Program-made: the position numbers and the translations under genes
Part shown: one piece after another, positions 1 through 12,383 of the stretch
How the letters are laid out: the number at the start of each line of letters is the position of its first letter
Numbering within the stretch: the first letter of the stretch is position 1
The notes under the pieces: model-generated
The model's database searches: none
Told to the model about the DNA's origin: nothing
Seen by the model: only the letters and a program-made list of their open reading frames with translations
DNA from: Caprella mutica
Taxonomy: Eukaryota; Arthropoda; Malacostraca; Amphipoda; Caprellidae
Length of the DNA: 64,000 nt
Assembly: GCA_947561585.1 (NCBI GenBank)
Contig: CANNZV010000519.1
Coordinates: forward strand, 203,287 to 267,286
Direction: 5' to 3'

Positions 1-165
1 CGCTTTCATCGCCCAGTTTACGTCTCTTCAATTAATCACGGTTAAATGAATTAAAAGCAAATACTCTATACTAGCGTTTCTACCGCCTTCCATTCATTCA
101 ACCGTGATTAATTGAGCAGGCGTAAACTGGGCGGCGAAACCGCAGCGTTTTATCTGCTATATAGA
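1..165. mobile_element. Palindromic MITE, left end cut by window edge
   Basis: The two halves are inverted copies: TTAATCACGGTTAAATGAAT near 35-54 faces the complement ending in CCGTGATTAATTGA near 107-120, and GCCCAGTTTACG near 11 faces CGTAAACTGGGC near 122. There is no coding capacity. A complete relative lies at 50089-50293, so this is a non-autonomous family with at least two local copies. The outermost left end falls outside the window. Confidence 0.75.
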
Positions 166-299
166 AGATGCCTTAGCTATTGTACTCAACACTTACTAAT
201 TACCAACTTACGGAAGTAGCACGTGGTTAAAAATAAGCACGCACATTTGTCTGCAAGCCAAGAGGTACAGCCAGAGATGCTATTGACCTGAGAAAAACC

Positions 300-1365
300 T
301 GTACTGTTAGGCAACTATAAACCTTGCTAAACTTATAAACCTTAATAAACTTATAAACCTGTACTGTTAGGCAACTATAAACCTTACTAAGCTTATAAAC
401 CTTAATAAACTTATAAACCTGTACTGTTAGGCAACTATAAACCTTGCTAAACTTATAAACCTTAATAAACTTATTAACCTGTACTGTTAGGCAACTATAA
501 ACCTTACTAAGCTTATAAACCTTAATAAACTTATAAACCTGTACTGTTAGGCAACTATAAACCTTGCTAAACTTATAAAACTTAATAAACTTATAAACCT
601 GTACTGTTAGGCAACTATAAACCTTGCTAAACTTATAAACCTTAATAAACTTATAAACCTGTACTGTTAGGCAACTATAAACCTTGCTAAACTTATAAAC
701 CTTAATAAACTTATAAACCTGTACTGTTAGGCAACTATAAACCTTACTAAACTTATAAACCTTAATAAACTTATAAACCTGTACTGTTAGGCAACTATAA
801 ACCTTGCTAAACTTATAAACCTGTACTGTTAGACAACTATAAACCTTAATAAACTTCTAAACCTGTACTGTTAGGCAACTATAAACCTTGCTAAACTTAT
901 AAACCTTAATAAACTTATAAACCTGTACTGTTAGGCAACTATAAACCTTACTAAACTTATAAACCTTAATAAACTTATAAACCTGTACTGTTAGGCAACT
1001 ATAAACCTTGCTAAACTTATAAACCTTAATAAACTTATAAACCTGTACTGTTAGGCAACTATAAACCTTACTAAACTTATAAACCTTAATAAACTTATAA
1101 ACCTGTACTGTTAGGCAACTATAAACCTTGCTAAACTTATAAACCTGTACTGTTAGGCAACTATAAACCTTGCTAAACTTATAAACCTGTACTGTTAGGC
1201 AACTATAAACCTTGCTAAACTTATAAACCTGTACTGTTAGACAACTATAAACCTTAATAAACTTCTAAACCTGTACTGTTAGGCAACTATAAACCTTAAT
1301 AAACTTCTAAACCTGTACTGTTAGACAACTATGAACTTTGCTAAACTTATAAACCTACCTAAACT
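300..1365. repeat. Tandem array, 60-bp unit with shortened variants
   Basis: An exact 60-bp period runs from 301 to about 830 (unit begins GTACTGTTAGGCAACTATAA and ends in AAACTTATAAACC-type repeats). After that, units lacking the CTTAATAAACTTATAA segment alternate with full ones up to about 1365. The unit is itself built of related ATAAACCTT words, so it is a higher-order repeat. No coding role is visible. The 1370-1770 stretch that follows is AT-rich unique sequence without a recognisable feature. Confidence 0.92.
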
Positions 1366-1770
1366 ATGGTGAGCCTTATAAATCTAAAGGCAAGAACTTG
1401 CTTGAGTTCTTTTTAAGCTAGTAGTTTGGTTACTATTTCTGTAGGTATTAATTAAAATAACAGTTAATATTGATTATGCAGTAATTCAATAAACCACAGA
1501 ATGAGATATAAAGAAAATGATATGTACAAAATTGAATATGGTTTTTTTTTTGGTCGTTAGGAATAAATTATGCATATGATATGCACTCGCAGACTATGAA
1601 TTATCTTCTTGATTTAATTAGTGAATGCTGATTGTCATTCTATTCATAACACAATAGTTATTATATTTAAAAATACTATGAAAATAAAAATAAGTAGAAT
1701 TTTACACTAATGCTGCCAAATTTACTTATTTTATAACTTTGGTAAGTGGCCCTTTTTACTAACATAATGA

Positions 1771-2053
1771 AATGCCCGCTAGCTTGCCCGCTGAGGGGCA
1801 ATGCCCGCTCTCTCTCACGTTAGTTTGCCCGCTGAGGGGCAATGCCCGCTCTCTCTCACGTTAGTTTGCCCGCTGAGGGGCAATGCCCGCTCTCTCTCAC
1901 GTTAGTTTGCCCGCTGAGGGGCAATGCCCGCTCTCTCTCACGTTAGTTTGCCCGCTGAGGGGCAATGCCCGCTCTCTCTCACGTTAGTTTGCCCGCTGAG
2001 GGGCAATGCCCGTACTCTCTCACGTTAGTTTGCCCGCTGAGGGGCAATGCCCG
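1771..2053. repeat. Tandem array, 41-bp GC-rich unit
   Basis: GCCCGCTGAGGGGCAATGCC recurs every 41 bases from 1786 (next copy at 1827), about 6.5 copies. Units are almost identical, which suggests recent expansion. The unit carries the internal palindrome GGGGCAATGCCC and a CTCTCTCTC tract. It is notably GC-richer than the neighbouring DNA. Confidence 0.9.
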
Positions 2054-2170
2054 CATGCTGCCCACTATACCTCCAAATGACAGACACGAGTAAAAAAAAA
2101 TTACTTTGAAGTTCTGTAGCGACCTGCATAATTTGAGAGAGAGAGAATGATGGGGTGACCCATTGTACAA

Positions 2171-2871
2171 TGGGGTGAGACCATAACAGACCCTTTAATG
2201 GGGTGAGACCATAACAGACCCTTTGATGGGGTGAGACCATAACAGACCCTTTGATGGGGTGAGACCATAACAGACCCTTTAATGGGGTGAGACCATAACA
2301 GACCCTTTAAAGAGTTGAGACCATAACAGACCCTTTAATGGGTTGAGACCATAACAGACCCTTTGATGGGGTGAGACCATAACAGACCCTTTAATGGGGT
2401 GAGACCATAACAGACCCTTTAATGGGGGTGAGACCATAACAGACCCTTTAATGGGGTGAGACCATAACAGACCCTTTAATGGGTTGAGACCATAACAGAC
2501 CCTTTAATGGGGTGAGACCATAACAGACCCTTTAATGGGGTGAGACCATAACAGACCCTTTGATGGGGTGAGACCATAACAGACCCTTTGATGGGGTGAG
2601 ACCATAACAGACCCTTTAATGGGGTGAGACCATAACAGACCCTTTAATGGGGTGAGACCATAACAGACCCTTTAATGGGGGTGAGACCATAACAGACCCT
2701 TTAATGGGGTGAGACCATAACAGACCCTTTAATGGGGTGAGACCATAACAGACCCTTTAATGGGGGTGAGACCATAACAGACCCTTTAATGGGGTGAGAC
2801 CATAACAGACCCTTTAATGGGGGTGAGACCATAACAGACCCTTTAATGGGGTGAGACCATAACAGATCCTT
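2171..2871. repeat. Tandem array, 28-bp unit
   Basis: TGGGGTGAGACCATAACAGA followed by CCCTTTAA repeats every 28 bases for about 25 copies. A few copies have one extra G, shifting the phase by 1. The short open frames that overlap it come from the repeat and show no sign of being genes. Confidence 0.92.
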
Positions 2872-3091
2872 GATTCAAACAATAGTAATGGGTTTGAACG
2901 TCACAGTTAAATTACCAATATATTCAATCCAGTAGTCATGTGCCTGGTAGTGACTAAGTCCTTTCATTTTGAGACTACTAGAGTCAGGTACTTGTTTCTC
3001 TGTGTCTGATGCATATACACATATCTCTGCAGTGTTTGCCTATGTACACACTAGGCATACATGTAAGTACACACTAGGCTATGAATGAGAA

Positions 3092-3122
3092 CCATCACAC
3101 ACACACACACACACTCACTCAC
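3092..3122. repeat. (CA)n microsatellite in front of a candidate splice acceptor
   Basis: A run of CA dinucleotides followed by CACTCACTCACAG ends exactly at the AG of the proposed acceptor at 3123-3124. It would act as the pyrimidine-poor upstream flank of that exon, which is a mild argument against a strong acceptor. Confidence 0.8.
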
Positions 3123-3124
3123 AG

Positions 3125-3184
3125 AGGAATGTGCTGACCATACGGAAAAACAATGCGATTGACGCCAATGAGCTTCTCACGCTG
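3125..3184 (+). CDS. Candidate internal exon (20 codons)
   Basis: The segment is bounded by CTCACAG on the left and CTG|GTATGT on the right, both consensus splice sites, and is 60 nt long, open in phase 0. It encodes a charged peptide beginning RNVLTIRKNN and ending ANELLTL. Its base composition and codon use resemble coding DNA and differ sharply from the surrounding arrays. If spliced in phase to 7360, the product reads through into YKGLEEAVRKE and a helix-turn-helix-like stretch. From memory only, the combined pattern is loosely reminiscent of a winged-helix segment in the largest TFIIIC subunit (GTF3C1); this is a weak resemblance and I do not assign the name. The proposed intron would hold the 15-bp satellite. 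Confidence 0.4.
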
Positions 3185-3200
3185 GTATGTTTATATCTAA

Positions 3201-6200
3201 CTCCTCTATAGTTAATGATTAGGATGTATCCCGTATAGTGAACAAATTTTCTTTAGTCTGTGAATAATTGCCATCATTTAGAAAACTAATGGTTGGTTTA
3301 TGGGAGACTAAAGAAAATTCGTTCACTGTACGGGGTATATTCTAACTCATTCACTATAGATGAGTTCACTATGGAGGAGTTCACTGTAGAGTATTCACTA
3401 TAGAGGAGTTCACTATAGAGGAGTTCACTATAGAGGAGTTCACTATAGAGGAGTTCACTATAGAGGAGTTCACTATAGAGGAGTTCACTATAGAGGAGTT
3501 CTCATATATAGAGGAGTTCACTATAGAGGAGTTCACTATAGAGGAGTTCACTGTAGAGTATTCACTATAGAGGAGTTCACTGTAGAGGAGTTAACTGTAG
3601 AGTATTCACTATAGAGGAGTTCACTATAGAGGAGTTCACTATGGAGGAGTTCACTATAGAGGAGTTCACTATGGAGGAGTTCACTATACAGGAGTTCACT
3701 ATAGAGGAGTTCACTATAGAGGAGTTCACTATAGAGCAGTTCACTATAGAGGTGTTCACTGTAGAGGAGTTCACTGTAGAGGAGTTCACTATGGAGGAGT
3801 TCACTATAGAGGAGTTCACTATAGAGGAGTTCACTAGAGAGGAGTTCACTATAGAGGAGTTCACTATAGAGGAGTTCACTATAGATGAGTTCACTATGGA
3901 GGAGTTCACTGTAGAGTATTCACTATAGAGGAGTTCACTATAGAGGAGTTCACTATGGAGGAGTTCACTGTAGAGGAGTTCACTGTAGAGGAGTTCACTA
4001 TGGAGGAGTTCACTATAGAGGAGTTCACTATAGAGGAGTTCACTATAGAGGAGTTCACTATAAAGGAGTTCTCATATATAGAGGAGTTCACTATAGAGGA
4101 GTTCACTATAGAGGAGTTCACTGTAGAGTATTCACTATAGAGGAGTTCACTGTAGAGGAGTTAACTGTAGAGTATTCACTATAGAGGAGTTCACTATAGA
4201 GGAGTTCACTATGGAGGAGTTCACTATAGAGGAGTTCACTATAGAGGAGTTCACTATAGAGGAGTTCACTATAGAGTAGTTCACTATAGAGGAGTTCACT
4301 ATAGAGGAGTTCACTATAGAGTAGTTCACTATAGAGGAGTTCACTATAGAGGAGTTCACTATGGAGGAGTTCACTGTAGAGGAGTTCACTGTAGAGTATT
4401 CACTATAGAGGAGTTCACTATAGAGCAGTTCACTATAGAGGAGTTCACTATAGAGGAGTTCACTATAGAGGAGTACACTATAGAGGAGTTCACTATAGAG
4501 GAGTTCATTATAGAGAAGTTCACTATAGAGGAGTTCACTATAGAGGAGTTCACTGTAGAGTATTCACTATAGAGGAGTTCAGTATAGAGGAGTTCACTAT
4601 AGAGGAGTTCACTGTAGAGGAGTTCACTGTAGAGTATTCACTATAGAGGAGTTCACTATAGAGGAGTTCACTATGGAGGAGTTCACTGTAGAGGAGTTCA
4701 CTGTAGAGGAGTTCACTATAGAGGAGTTCACTATAGAGGAGTTCTCTATAGAGGAGTTCACTATAGAGGAGTTCACTATAGAGGAGTTCACTATAGAGGA
4801 GTTCACTATAGAGGAGTTCACTATAGAGTATTCACTATAGAGGAGTTCACTATAGAGGAGTTCACTATAGAGTAGTTCACTATAGAGGAGTTCACTATAG
4901 AGGAGTTCACTATAGAGGAGTTCACTATAGAGTAGTTCACTATAGAGGAGTTCACTATAGAGGAGTTCACTATAGAGGAGTTCTCTATAGAGGAGTTCAC
5001 TATAGAGGAGTTCACTATAGAGGAGTTTACTATAGAGGAGTTCACTATAGAGGAGTTCACTATAGAGGAGTTCACTATAGAGGAGTTCTCTATAGAGTAT
5101 TCACTATAAAGGAGTTCACTATAGAGGAGTTCACTATAGAGTAGTTCACTATAGAGGAGTTCACTATAGAGGAGTTCACTATAGAGTAGTTCACTATAGA
5201 GTAGTTCACTATAGAGGAGTTCACTATAGAGGAGTTCACTATAGAGGAGTTCTCTATAGAGGAGTTCACTATAGAGGAGTTCACTATAGAGGAGTTCACT
5301 ATAGAGTAGTTCACTATAGAGGAGTTCACTATAGAGGAGTTCACTATAGAGGAGTTCACTAGAGAGGAGTTCACTATAGAGGAGTTCACTATAGATGAGT
5401 TCACTATGGAGGAGTTCACTGTAGAGTATTCACTATAGAGGAGTTCACTATAGAGGAGTTCACTATGGAGGAGTTCACTGTAGAGGAGTTCACTGTAGAG
5501 GAGTTCACTATGGAGGAGTTCACTATAGAGGAGTTCACTATAGAAGAGTTCACTATAGAGGAGTTCACTATAGAGGAGTTCACTATAGAGGAGTTCACTA
5601 TAGAGGAGTTCACTATAGAGGAGTTCACTATAGAGTAGTTCACTATAGAGTAGTTCACTATAGAGGAGTTCACTATAGAGGAGTTCACTATAGAGGAGTT
5701 CTCTATAGAGGAGTTCACTATAGAGGAGTTCTCTATAGAGGAGTTCAATATAGAGGAGTTCACTGTAGAGTATTCACTATAGAGGAGTTCACTATAGAGG
5801 AGTTCACTATGGAGGAGTTCACTGTAGAGGAGTTCACTGTAGAGTATTCACTATAGAGGAGTTCACTGTAGAGTATTCACTATAGAGGAGTTCACTATAG
5901 AGCAGTTCACTATAGAGGAGTTCACTATAGAGGAGTTCACTATAGAGGAGTTCACTATAGAGGAGTTCACTATAGAGGAGTTCACTATAGAGAAGTTCAC
6001 TATAGAGGAGTTCACTATAGAGGAGTTCACTGTAGAGTATTCACTATAGAGGAGTTCAGTATAGAGGAGTTCACTATAGAGGAGTTCACTATGGAGGAGT
6101 TCACTGTAGAGGAGTTCACTGTAGAGTATTCACTATAGAGGAGTTCACTATAGAGGAGTTCACTATGGAGGAGTTCACTGTAGAGGAGTTCACTGTAGAG

Positions 6201-6945
6201 GAGTTCACTATAGAGGAGTTCACTATAGAGGAGTTCTCTATAGAGGAGTTCACTATAGAGGAGTTCACTATAGAGGAGTTCACTATAGAGGAGTTCACTA
6301 TAGAGGAGTTCACTATAGAGGAGTTCACTATAGAGTATTCACTATAGAGGAGTTCACTATAGAGGAGTTCACTATAGAGGAGTTCACTATAGAGGAGTTC
6401 ACTATAGAGGAGTTCACTATAGAGGAGTTCACTATAGAGTAGTTCACTATAGAGGAGTTCACTATAGAGGAGTTCACTATAGAGGAGTTCTCTATAGAGG
6501 AGTTCACTATAGAGGAGTTCACTATAGAGGAATTTACTATAGAGGAGTTCACTATAGAGGAGTTCACTATAGAGGAGTTCACTATAGAGGAGTTCACTAT
6601 AGAGGAGTTCTCTATAGAGTATTCACTATAGAGGAGTTCACTATAGAGGAGTTCACTATAGAGTAGTTCACTATAGAGGAGTTCACTATAGAGGAGTTCA
6701 CTATAGAGTAGTTCACTATAGAGGAGTTCACTATAGAGGAGTTCACTATAGAGGAGTTCTCTATAGAGGAGTTCACTATAGAGGAGTTCACTATAGAGGA
6801 GTTCACTATAGAGTAGTTCACTATAGAGTATTCACTATAGAGGAGTTCACTAAAGAGGAGTTCTCTATAGAGGAGTTCACTATAGAGGAGTTCACTATAG
6901 AGTATTCACTATAGAGTGTTCACTATAGAGGAGTTCTCTACCATA
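3201..6945. mobile_element. Foldback-type element with one arm expanded into a 15-bp satellite
   Basis: The centre is an imperfect hairpin at about 3223-3337: a left arm around GTATAGTGAACAAATTTTC faces its complement GAAAATTCGTTCACTGTAC. Outside the hairpin the left arm has one unit (AACTCCTCTATAG, about 3201). The right arm is about 3.6 kb of TTCACTATAGAGGAG with point variants (TATGGAGG, TGTAGAGG, 10-bp GAGTATTCAC shortened units). Larger blocks of variants recur, for example the GGAGTTCTCATATATAG variant at about 3490 and 4065, so segments were also duplicated. Open frames of about 60-115 codons arise because 15 is divisible by 3 and are not credible genes. See 17661, 22454 and 27048 for relatives. 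Confidence 0.85.
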
Positions 6946-7179
6946 TTGTTTAAGCAACATTAAGATGCAGAATGACAGGCTATGACTAGACATGGGCGGT
7001 ATGGTACACAATAACAGTGTTCTAGAGGCCTAATTGCTCTTACAGGGTGGTACACGCTGAAATACTTACAATGTACCAATAAATCACTTGTTGTTAGTAT
7101 AATGAAGCCGGGATATGAGTTTTATTGAGGCTCTTTGAGTTTTAATGAATGTGGTATATCGTGTTTACGAAGAATTGGT

Positions 7180-7315
7180 AGGGTACGTTATGAATTATCG
7201 GTCTGTTTCAAATCTTCGGTCTTATATGAAAAACACGATTTGATAATCATTATTTAATTAGTATTGTTTTGGTATCCATGATACCTGTAGGTATCATGGA
7301 TACCAATTAATAAAA
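7180..7315 (+). mobile_element. MITE family M1, left half only (copy 1)
   Basis: The left terminus GGGTACGTTATGAATTATCG and the core GGTATCCATGATACC/GGTATCATGGATACC are present, but the right terminus is missing. The truncated side faces the candidate exon at 7360, only about 45 bp away. Confidence 0.75.
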
Positions 7316-7359
7316 GAATAAACATATCAATAATGTTTTCCTTTTGCATGATTTGATAG

Positions 7360-7472
7360 TACAAGGGACTGGAAGAAGCAGTCAGAAAGGAAAGTGGCTC
7401 CATGAACAAAGTCACCTACCACCAGCGGATAACAAAGCTCATGGATGCAGAGAAGCTCCTCTGTGTTACAGA
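7360..7472 (+). CDS. Candidate exon with helix-turn-helix-like peptide
   Basis: The frame starts after ATTTGATAG, encodes YKGLEEAVRKE and then a basic, helix-forming stretch with KVTYHQRITKLMDAEKLL, and stays open to TAA at 7498-7500. Possible donors (GT) lie at 7463, 7465 and 7473, so the right boundary is approximate. The first 36 bases (7358-7393) are identical, in the same frame, to part of the minus-strand exon at 37322-37446. The acceptor is weak, lacking a pyrimidine tract. With the 3125-3184 exon it gives a continuous phase-0 reading. It may be a true exon, a gene fragment carried by an element, or a pseudogene piece. No function is assigned. Confidence 0.45.
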
Positions 7473-7669
7473 GTGTTTTAATTATACTAATTATGTGTAA
7501 TTCTATAAGACTACTATAACTAAAGGAAAGATGTGTTGAAAAATTTCAACAAAGAATTTAGTTGAGTTTCTTTACAGGTTTTTAGTTCACAGGTGGTTCT
7601 TAGAATTCTTTTTACCATTCGAGAGAATTGCAACGGTACATCTTTAGAACAGCTTTGGTGCACATGTGC

Positions 7670-10600
7670 TGTTTGCACCCCTCACTGTGCACTTTATTTA
7701 CAACTCTTGGTGGTTGTTTTAACTCTTCACTGTGCACTTTATTTACAACTATTGGTGGTTGTTTTAACTCTTTACTGTGCACTTTATTTACAACTATTGG
7801 TGGTTGTTTTAACTCTTTACTGTGCACTTTATTTACAACTATTGATGGTTGTTTTAACCCTTCACTGTGCACTTTATTTACAACTCTTGGTGGTTGTTTT
7901 AGCTCTTCACTGTGCACTTTATTTACAACTACTGGTGGTTGTTTTAACTCTTCACTGTGCACTTTATTTACAACTCTTGGTGGTTGTTTTAACTCTTCAC
8001 TGTGCACTTTATTTACAACTCTTGGTGGTTGTTTTAACTCTTTACTGTGCACTTTATTTACAACTATTGGTGGTTGTTTTAACTCTTTACTGTGCACTTT
8101 ATTTACAACTATTGATGGTTGTTTTAACCCTTCACTGTGCACTTTATTTACAACTCTTGGTGGTTGTTTTAACTCTTCACTGTGCACTTTATTAACAACT
8201 ATTGGTGGTTGTTTTAACTCTTCACTGTGCACTTTATTTACAACTATTGGTGGTTGTTTTAACTCTTTACTGTGCACTTTATTTACAACTATTGGTGGTT
8301 GTTTTAACTCTTTACTGTGCACTTTATTTACAACTATTGATGGTTGTTTTAACCCTTCACTGTGCACTTTATTTACAACTCTTGGTGGTTGTTTCAACTC
8401 TTCACTGTGCACTTTATTAACAACTATTGGTGGTTGTTCTAACTCTTTACTGTGCACTTTATTTACAACTCTTGGTGGTTGTTTTAACTCTTCACTGTGC
8501 ACTTTATTTACAACTATTGGTGGTTGTTTTAACTCTTTACTGTGCACTTTATTTACAACTATTGGTGGTTGTTTTAACTCTTTACTGTGCACTTTATTTA
8601 CAACTATTGGTGGTTGTTTTAACTCTTCACTGTGCACTTTATTTACAACTCTTGGTGGTTGTTTTAACTCTTCACTGTGCACTTTATTAACAACTATTGG
8701 TGGTTGTTCTAACTCTTTACTGTGCACTTTATTTACAACTCTTGGTGGTTGTTTTAACTCTTTACTGTGCACTTTATTTACAACTATTGGTGGTTGTTTT
8801 AACCCTTCATTGTGCAGTTTATTTACAACTCTTGGTGGTTGTTTTAACTCTTCACTGTGCACTTTATTTACAACTATTGGTAGTTGTTTTAACTCTTCAC
8901 TGTGCACTTTATTTACAACTATTGGTGGTTGTTTTAACCCTTCATTGTACAGTTTATTTACAACTCTTGGTAGTTGTTTTAACTCTTCACTGTGCACTTT
9001 ATTTACAACTATTGGTAATTGTTTTAACCCTTCATTGTGCAGTTTATTTACAACTCTTGGTGGTTGTTTTAACTCTTCACTGTGCACTTTATTTACAACT
9101 CTTGGTGGTTGTTTTAACCCTTCATTGTGCAGTTTATTTACAACTCTTGGTGGTTGTTTTAACTCTTCACTGTGTACTTTATTTACAACTGTTGGTAGTT
9201 GTTTTAACTCTTTACTGTGCACTTTATTAACAACTAATAGTGGTTGTTTTAACTCTTCACTGTGCACTATATTTACAACTATTGGTGGTTGTTTTAACCC
9301 TTCATTGTGCACTTTATTTACAACTCTTGGTGGTTGTTTCAACTCTTCACTGTGCACTTTATTAACAACTATTGGTGGTTGTTCTAACTCTTTACTGTGC
9401 ACTTTATTTACAACTATTGATGGTTGTTTTAACCCTTCACTGTGCACTTTATTTACAACTATTGGTGGTTGTTTTAACTCTTTACTGTGCACTTTATTTA
9501 CAACTATTGGTGGTTGTTTTAACTCTTTACTGTGCACTTTATTTACAACTCTTGGTGGTTGTTTTAACTCTTCACTGTGCACTTTATTTACAACTATTGG
9601 TGGTTGTTTTAACTCTTTACTGTGCACTTTATTTACAACTATTGGTGGTTGTTTTAACTCTTTACTGTGCACTTTATTTACAACTATTGATGGTTGTTTT
9701 AACCCTTCACTGTGCACTTTATTTACAACTCTTGGTGGTTGTTTTAACTCTTCACTGTGCACTTTATTAACAACTATTGGTGGTTGTTTTAACTCTTCAC
9801 TGTGCACTTTATTTACAACTATTGGTGGTTGTTTTAACTCTTTACTGTGCACTTTATTTACAACTATTGGTGGTTGTTTTAACTCTTTACTGTGCACTTT
9901 ATTTACAACTATTGATGGTTGTTTTAACCCTTCACTGTGCACTTTATTTACAACTCTTGGTGGTTGTTTCAACTCTTCACTGTGCACTTTATTAACAACT
10001 ATTGGTGGTTGTTCTAACTCTTTACTGTGCACTTTATTTACAACTCTTGGTGGTTGTTTTAACTCTTCACTGTGCACTTTATTTACAACTATTGGTGGTT
10101 GTTTTAACTCTTTACTGTGCACTTTATTTACAACTATTGGTGGTTGTTTTAACTCTTTACTGTGCACTTTATTTACAACTATTGGTGGTTGTTTTAACTC
10201 TTCACTGTGCACTTTATTTACAACTCTTGGTGGTTGTTTTAACTCTTCACTGTGCACTTTATTAACAACTATTGGTGGTTGTTCTAACTCTTTACTGTGC
10301 ACTTTATTTACAACTCTTGGTGGTTGTTTTAACTCTTTACTGTGCACTTTATTTACAACTATTGGTGGTTGTTTTAACCCTTCATTGTGCAGTTTATTTA
10401 CAACTCTTGGTGGTTGTTTTAACTCTTCACTGTGCACTTTATTTACAACTATTGGTAGTTGTTTTAACTCTTCACTGTGCACTTTATTTACAACTATTGG
10501 TGGTTGTTTTAACCCTTCATTGTACAGTTTATTTACAACTCTTGGTAGTTGTTTTAACTCTTCACTGTGCACTTTATTTACAACTATTGGTAATTGTTTT

Positions 10601-12030
10601 AACCCTTCATTGTGCAGTTTATTTACAACTCTTGGTGGTTGTTTTAACTCTTCACTGTGCACTTTATTTACAACTCTTGGTGGTTGTTTTAACCCTTCAT
10701 TGTGCAGTTTATTTACAACTCTTGGTGGTTGTTTTAACTCTTCACTGTGTACTTTATTTACAACTGTTGGTAGTTGTTTTAACTCTTTACTGTGCACTTT
10801 ATTAACAACTAATAGTGGTTGTTTTAACTCTTCACTGTGCACTATATTTACAACTATTGGTGGTTGTTTTAACCCTTCATTGTGCACTTTATTTACAACT
10901 CTTGGTGGTTGTTTCAACTCTTCACTGTGCACTTTATTAACAACTATTGGTGGTTGTTCTAACTCTTTACTGTGCACTTTATTTACAACTATTGATGGTT
11001 GTTTTAACCCTTCACTGTGCACTTTATTAACAACTATTGGTGGTTGTTTTAACTCTTCACTGTGCACTTTATTTACAACTATTGGTGGTTGTTTTAGCTC
11101 TTCACTGTGCACTTTATTTACAACTACTGGTGGTTGTTTTAACCCTTCACTGTGCACTTTATTTACAACTACTGGTGGTTGTTTTAACTCTTCACTGTGC
11201 ACTTTATTTACAACTACTGGTGGTTGTTTTAACCCTTCACTGTGCACTTTATTTACAACTACTGGTGGTTGTTTTAACTCTTCACTGTGCACTTTATTTA
11301 CAACTACTGGTGGTTGTTTTAACCCTTCATTGTGCACTTTATTAACAACTGTTGGTGGTTGTTTTAACCCTTCACTGTGCACTTTATTTACAACTACTGG
11401 TGGTTGTTTTAACCCTTCACTGTGCACTTTATTAACAACTGTTGGTGGTTGTTTTAACTCTTCACTGTGCACTTTATTTACAACTATTGGTGGTTGTTTT
11501 AACTCTTCACTGTGCACTTTATTTACAACTACTGGTGGTTGTTTTAACCCTTCACTGTGCACTTTATTAACAACTATTGGTGGTTGTTCTAACTCTTTAC
11601 TGTGCACTTTATTAACAACTGTTGGTGGTTGTTTTAACCCTTCACTGTGCACTTTATTAACAACTGTTGGTGGTTGTTTTAACTCTTCACTGTGCACTTT
11701 ATTAACAACTCTTGGTGGTTGTTTTAACTCTTCACTGTGCACTTTATTAACAACTCTTGGTGGTTGTTTTAACTCTTCACTGTGCACTTTATTTACAACT
11801 CTTGGTGGTTGTTTTAACTCTTCACTGTGCACTTTATTTACAACTATTGGTGGTTGTTTTAACTCTTCACTGTGCACTTTATTAACAACTCTTGGTGGTT
11901 GTTTTAACTCTTCACTGTGCACTTTATTTACAACTACTGGTGGTTGATTTAACTCTTTACTGTGCACTTTATTTACAACTACTGGTGGTTGTTTTAACCC
12001 TTCACTGTGCACTCTATTCACAATATATAT
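7670..12030. repeat. 45-bp satellite, nearly 97 units, with 1,575-bp higher-order duplication
   Basis: The unit contains TTCACTGTGCACTTTATTTA and CAACTATTGGTGGTTGTTTT, period exactly 45. A block of 35 units (1,575 bp) is duplicated: identical variant patterns recur at 8202/9777, 8427/10002 and 8697/10272. Both strands are open for over 1,400 codons (minus 12048-7612, plus 7628-11947) simply because 45 is a multiple of 3 and the unit lacks stops in those frames. The minus frame reads KVHSEELKQPPIVVN repeated. Variable sites change amino acids freely (E/K, E/G, I/R/T/V), which argues against purifying selection. I therefore annotate it as satellite, not as a gene. Confidence 0.93.
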
Positions 12031-12383
12031 CCATTCATAGTTAATCAATTTAAGTTATAACATATCACATTTAATAATAAAACAACAAAGCAAATTTTAT
12101 ACAAACATGCCGGAAAGTCAACGATCTATCAGGCGGTATAATGAAAATATCAATACTTTATTTTCTATTTACTTTAAATGCTATCAGATATCAATTGTAG
12201 TGGCGGCTAACAGATGAAACTGACATCATTCTGAGAAGAAGTCTTATCTCGCTTATCTATGCCTACTGATAAGGTGTTGAAGTAGTGTATCGTAGCTATG
12301 GTCCCATTCGAGATAAGTAAGATATTAAGGTTAGGTTGCATTGTACTACATTATGTATGTAATCGCTTTGAGAGGCTGCAGAT

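Noticed and set aside
1786..2053. CRISPR-like or regulatory direct repeats
   Set aside because: Units of 41 bp are head to tail and nearly identical, a plain minisatellite.
3577..6821. Series of NSSIV / EEFTI repeat peptides
   Set aside because: Translation of a 15-bp satellite on either strand, no conserved start or flanking gene features, same peptides reappear at 17.6 and 27 kb.
7612..12048. 1,478-codon minus-strand and 1,439-codon plus-strand open frames
   Set aside because: They lie on opposite strands of one 45-bp satellite. The period is a multiple of 3, and differences between units change amino acids freely in both frames.
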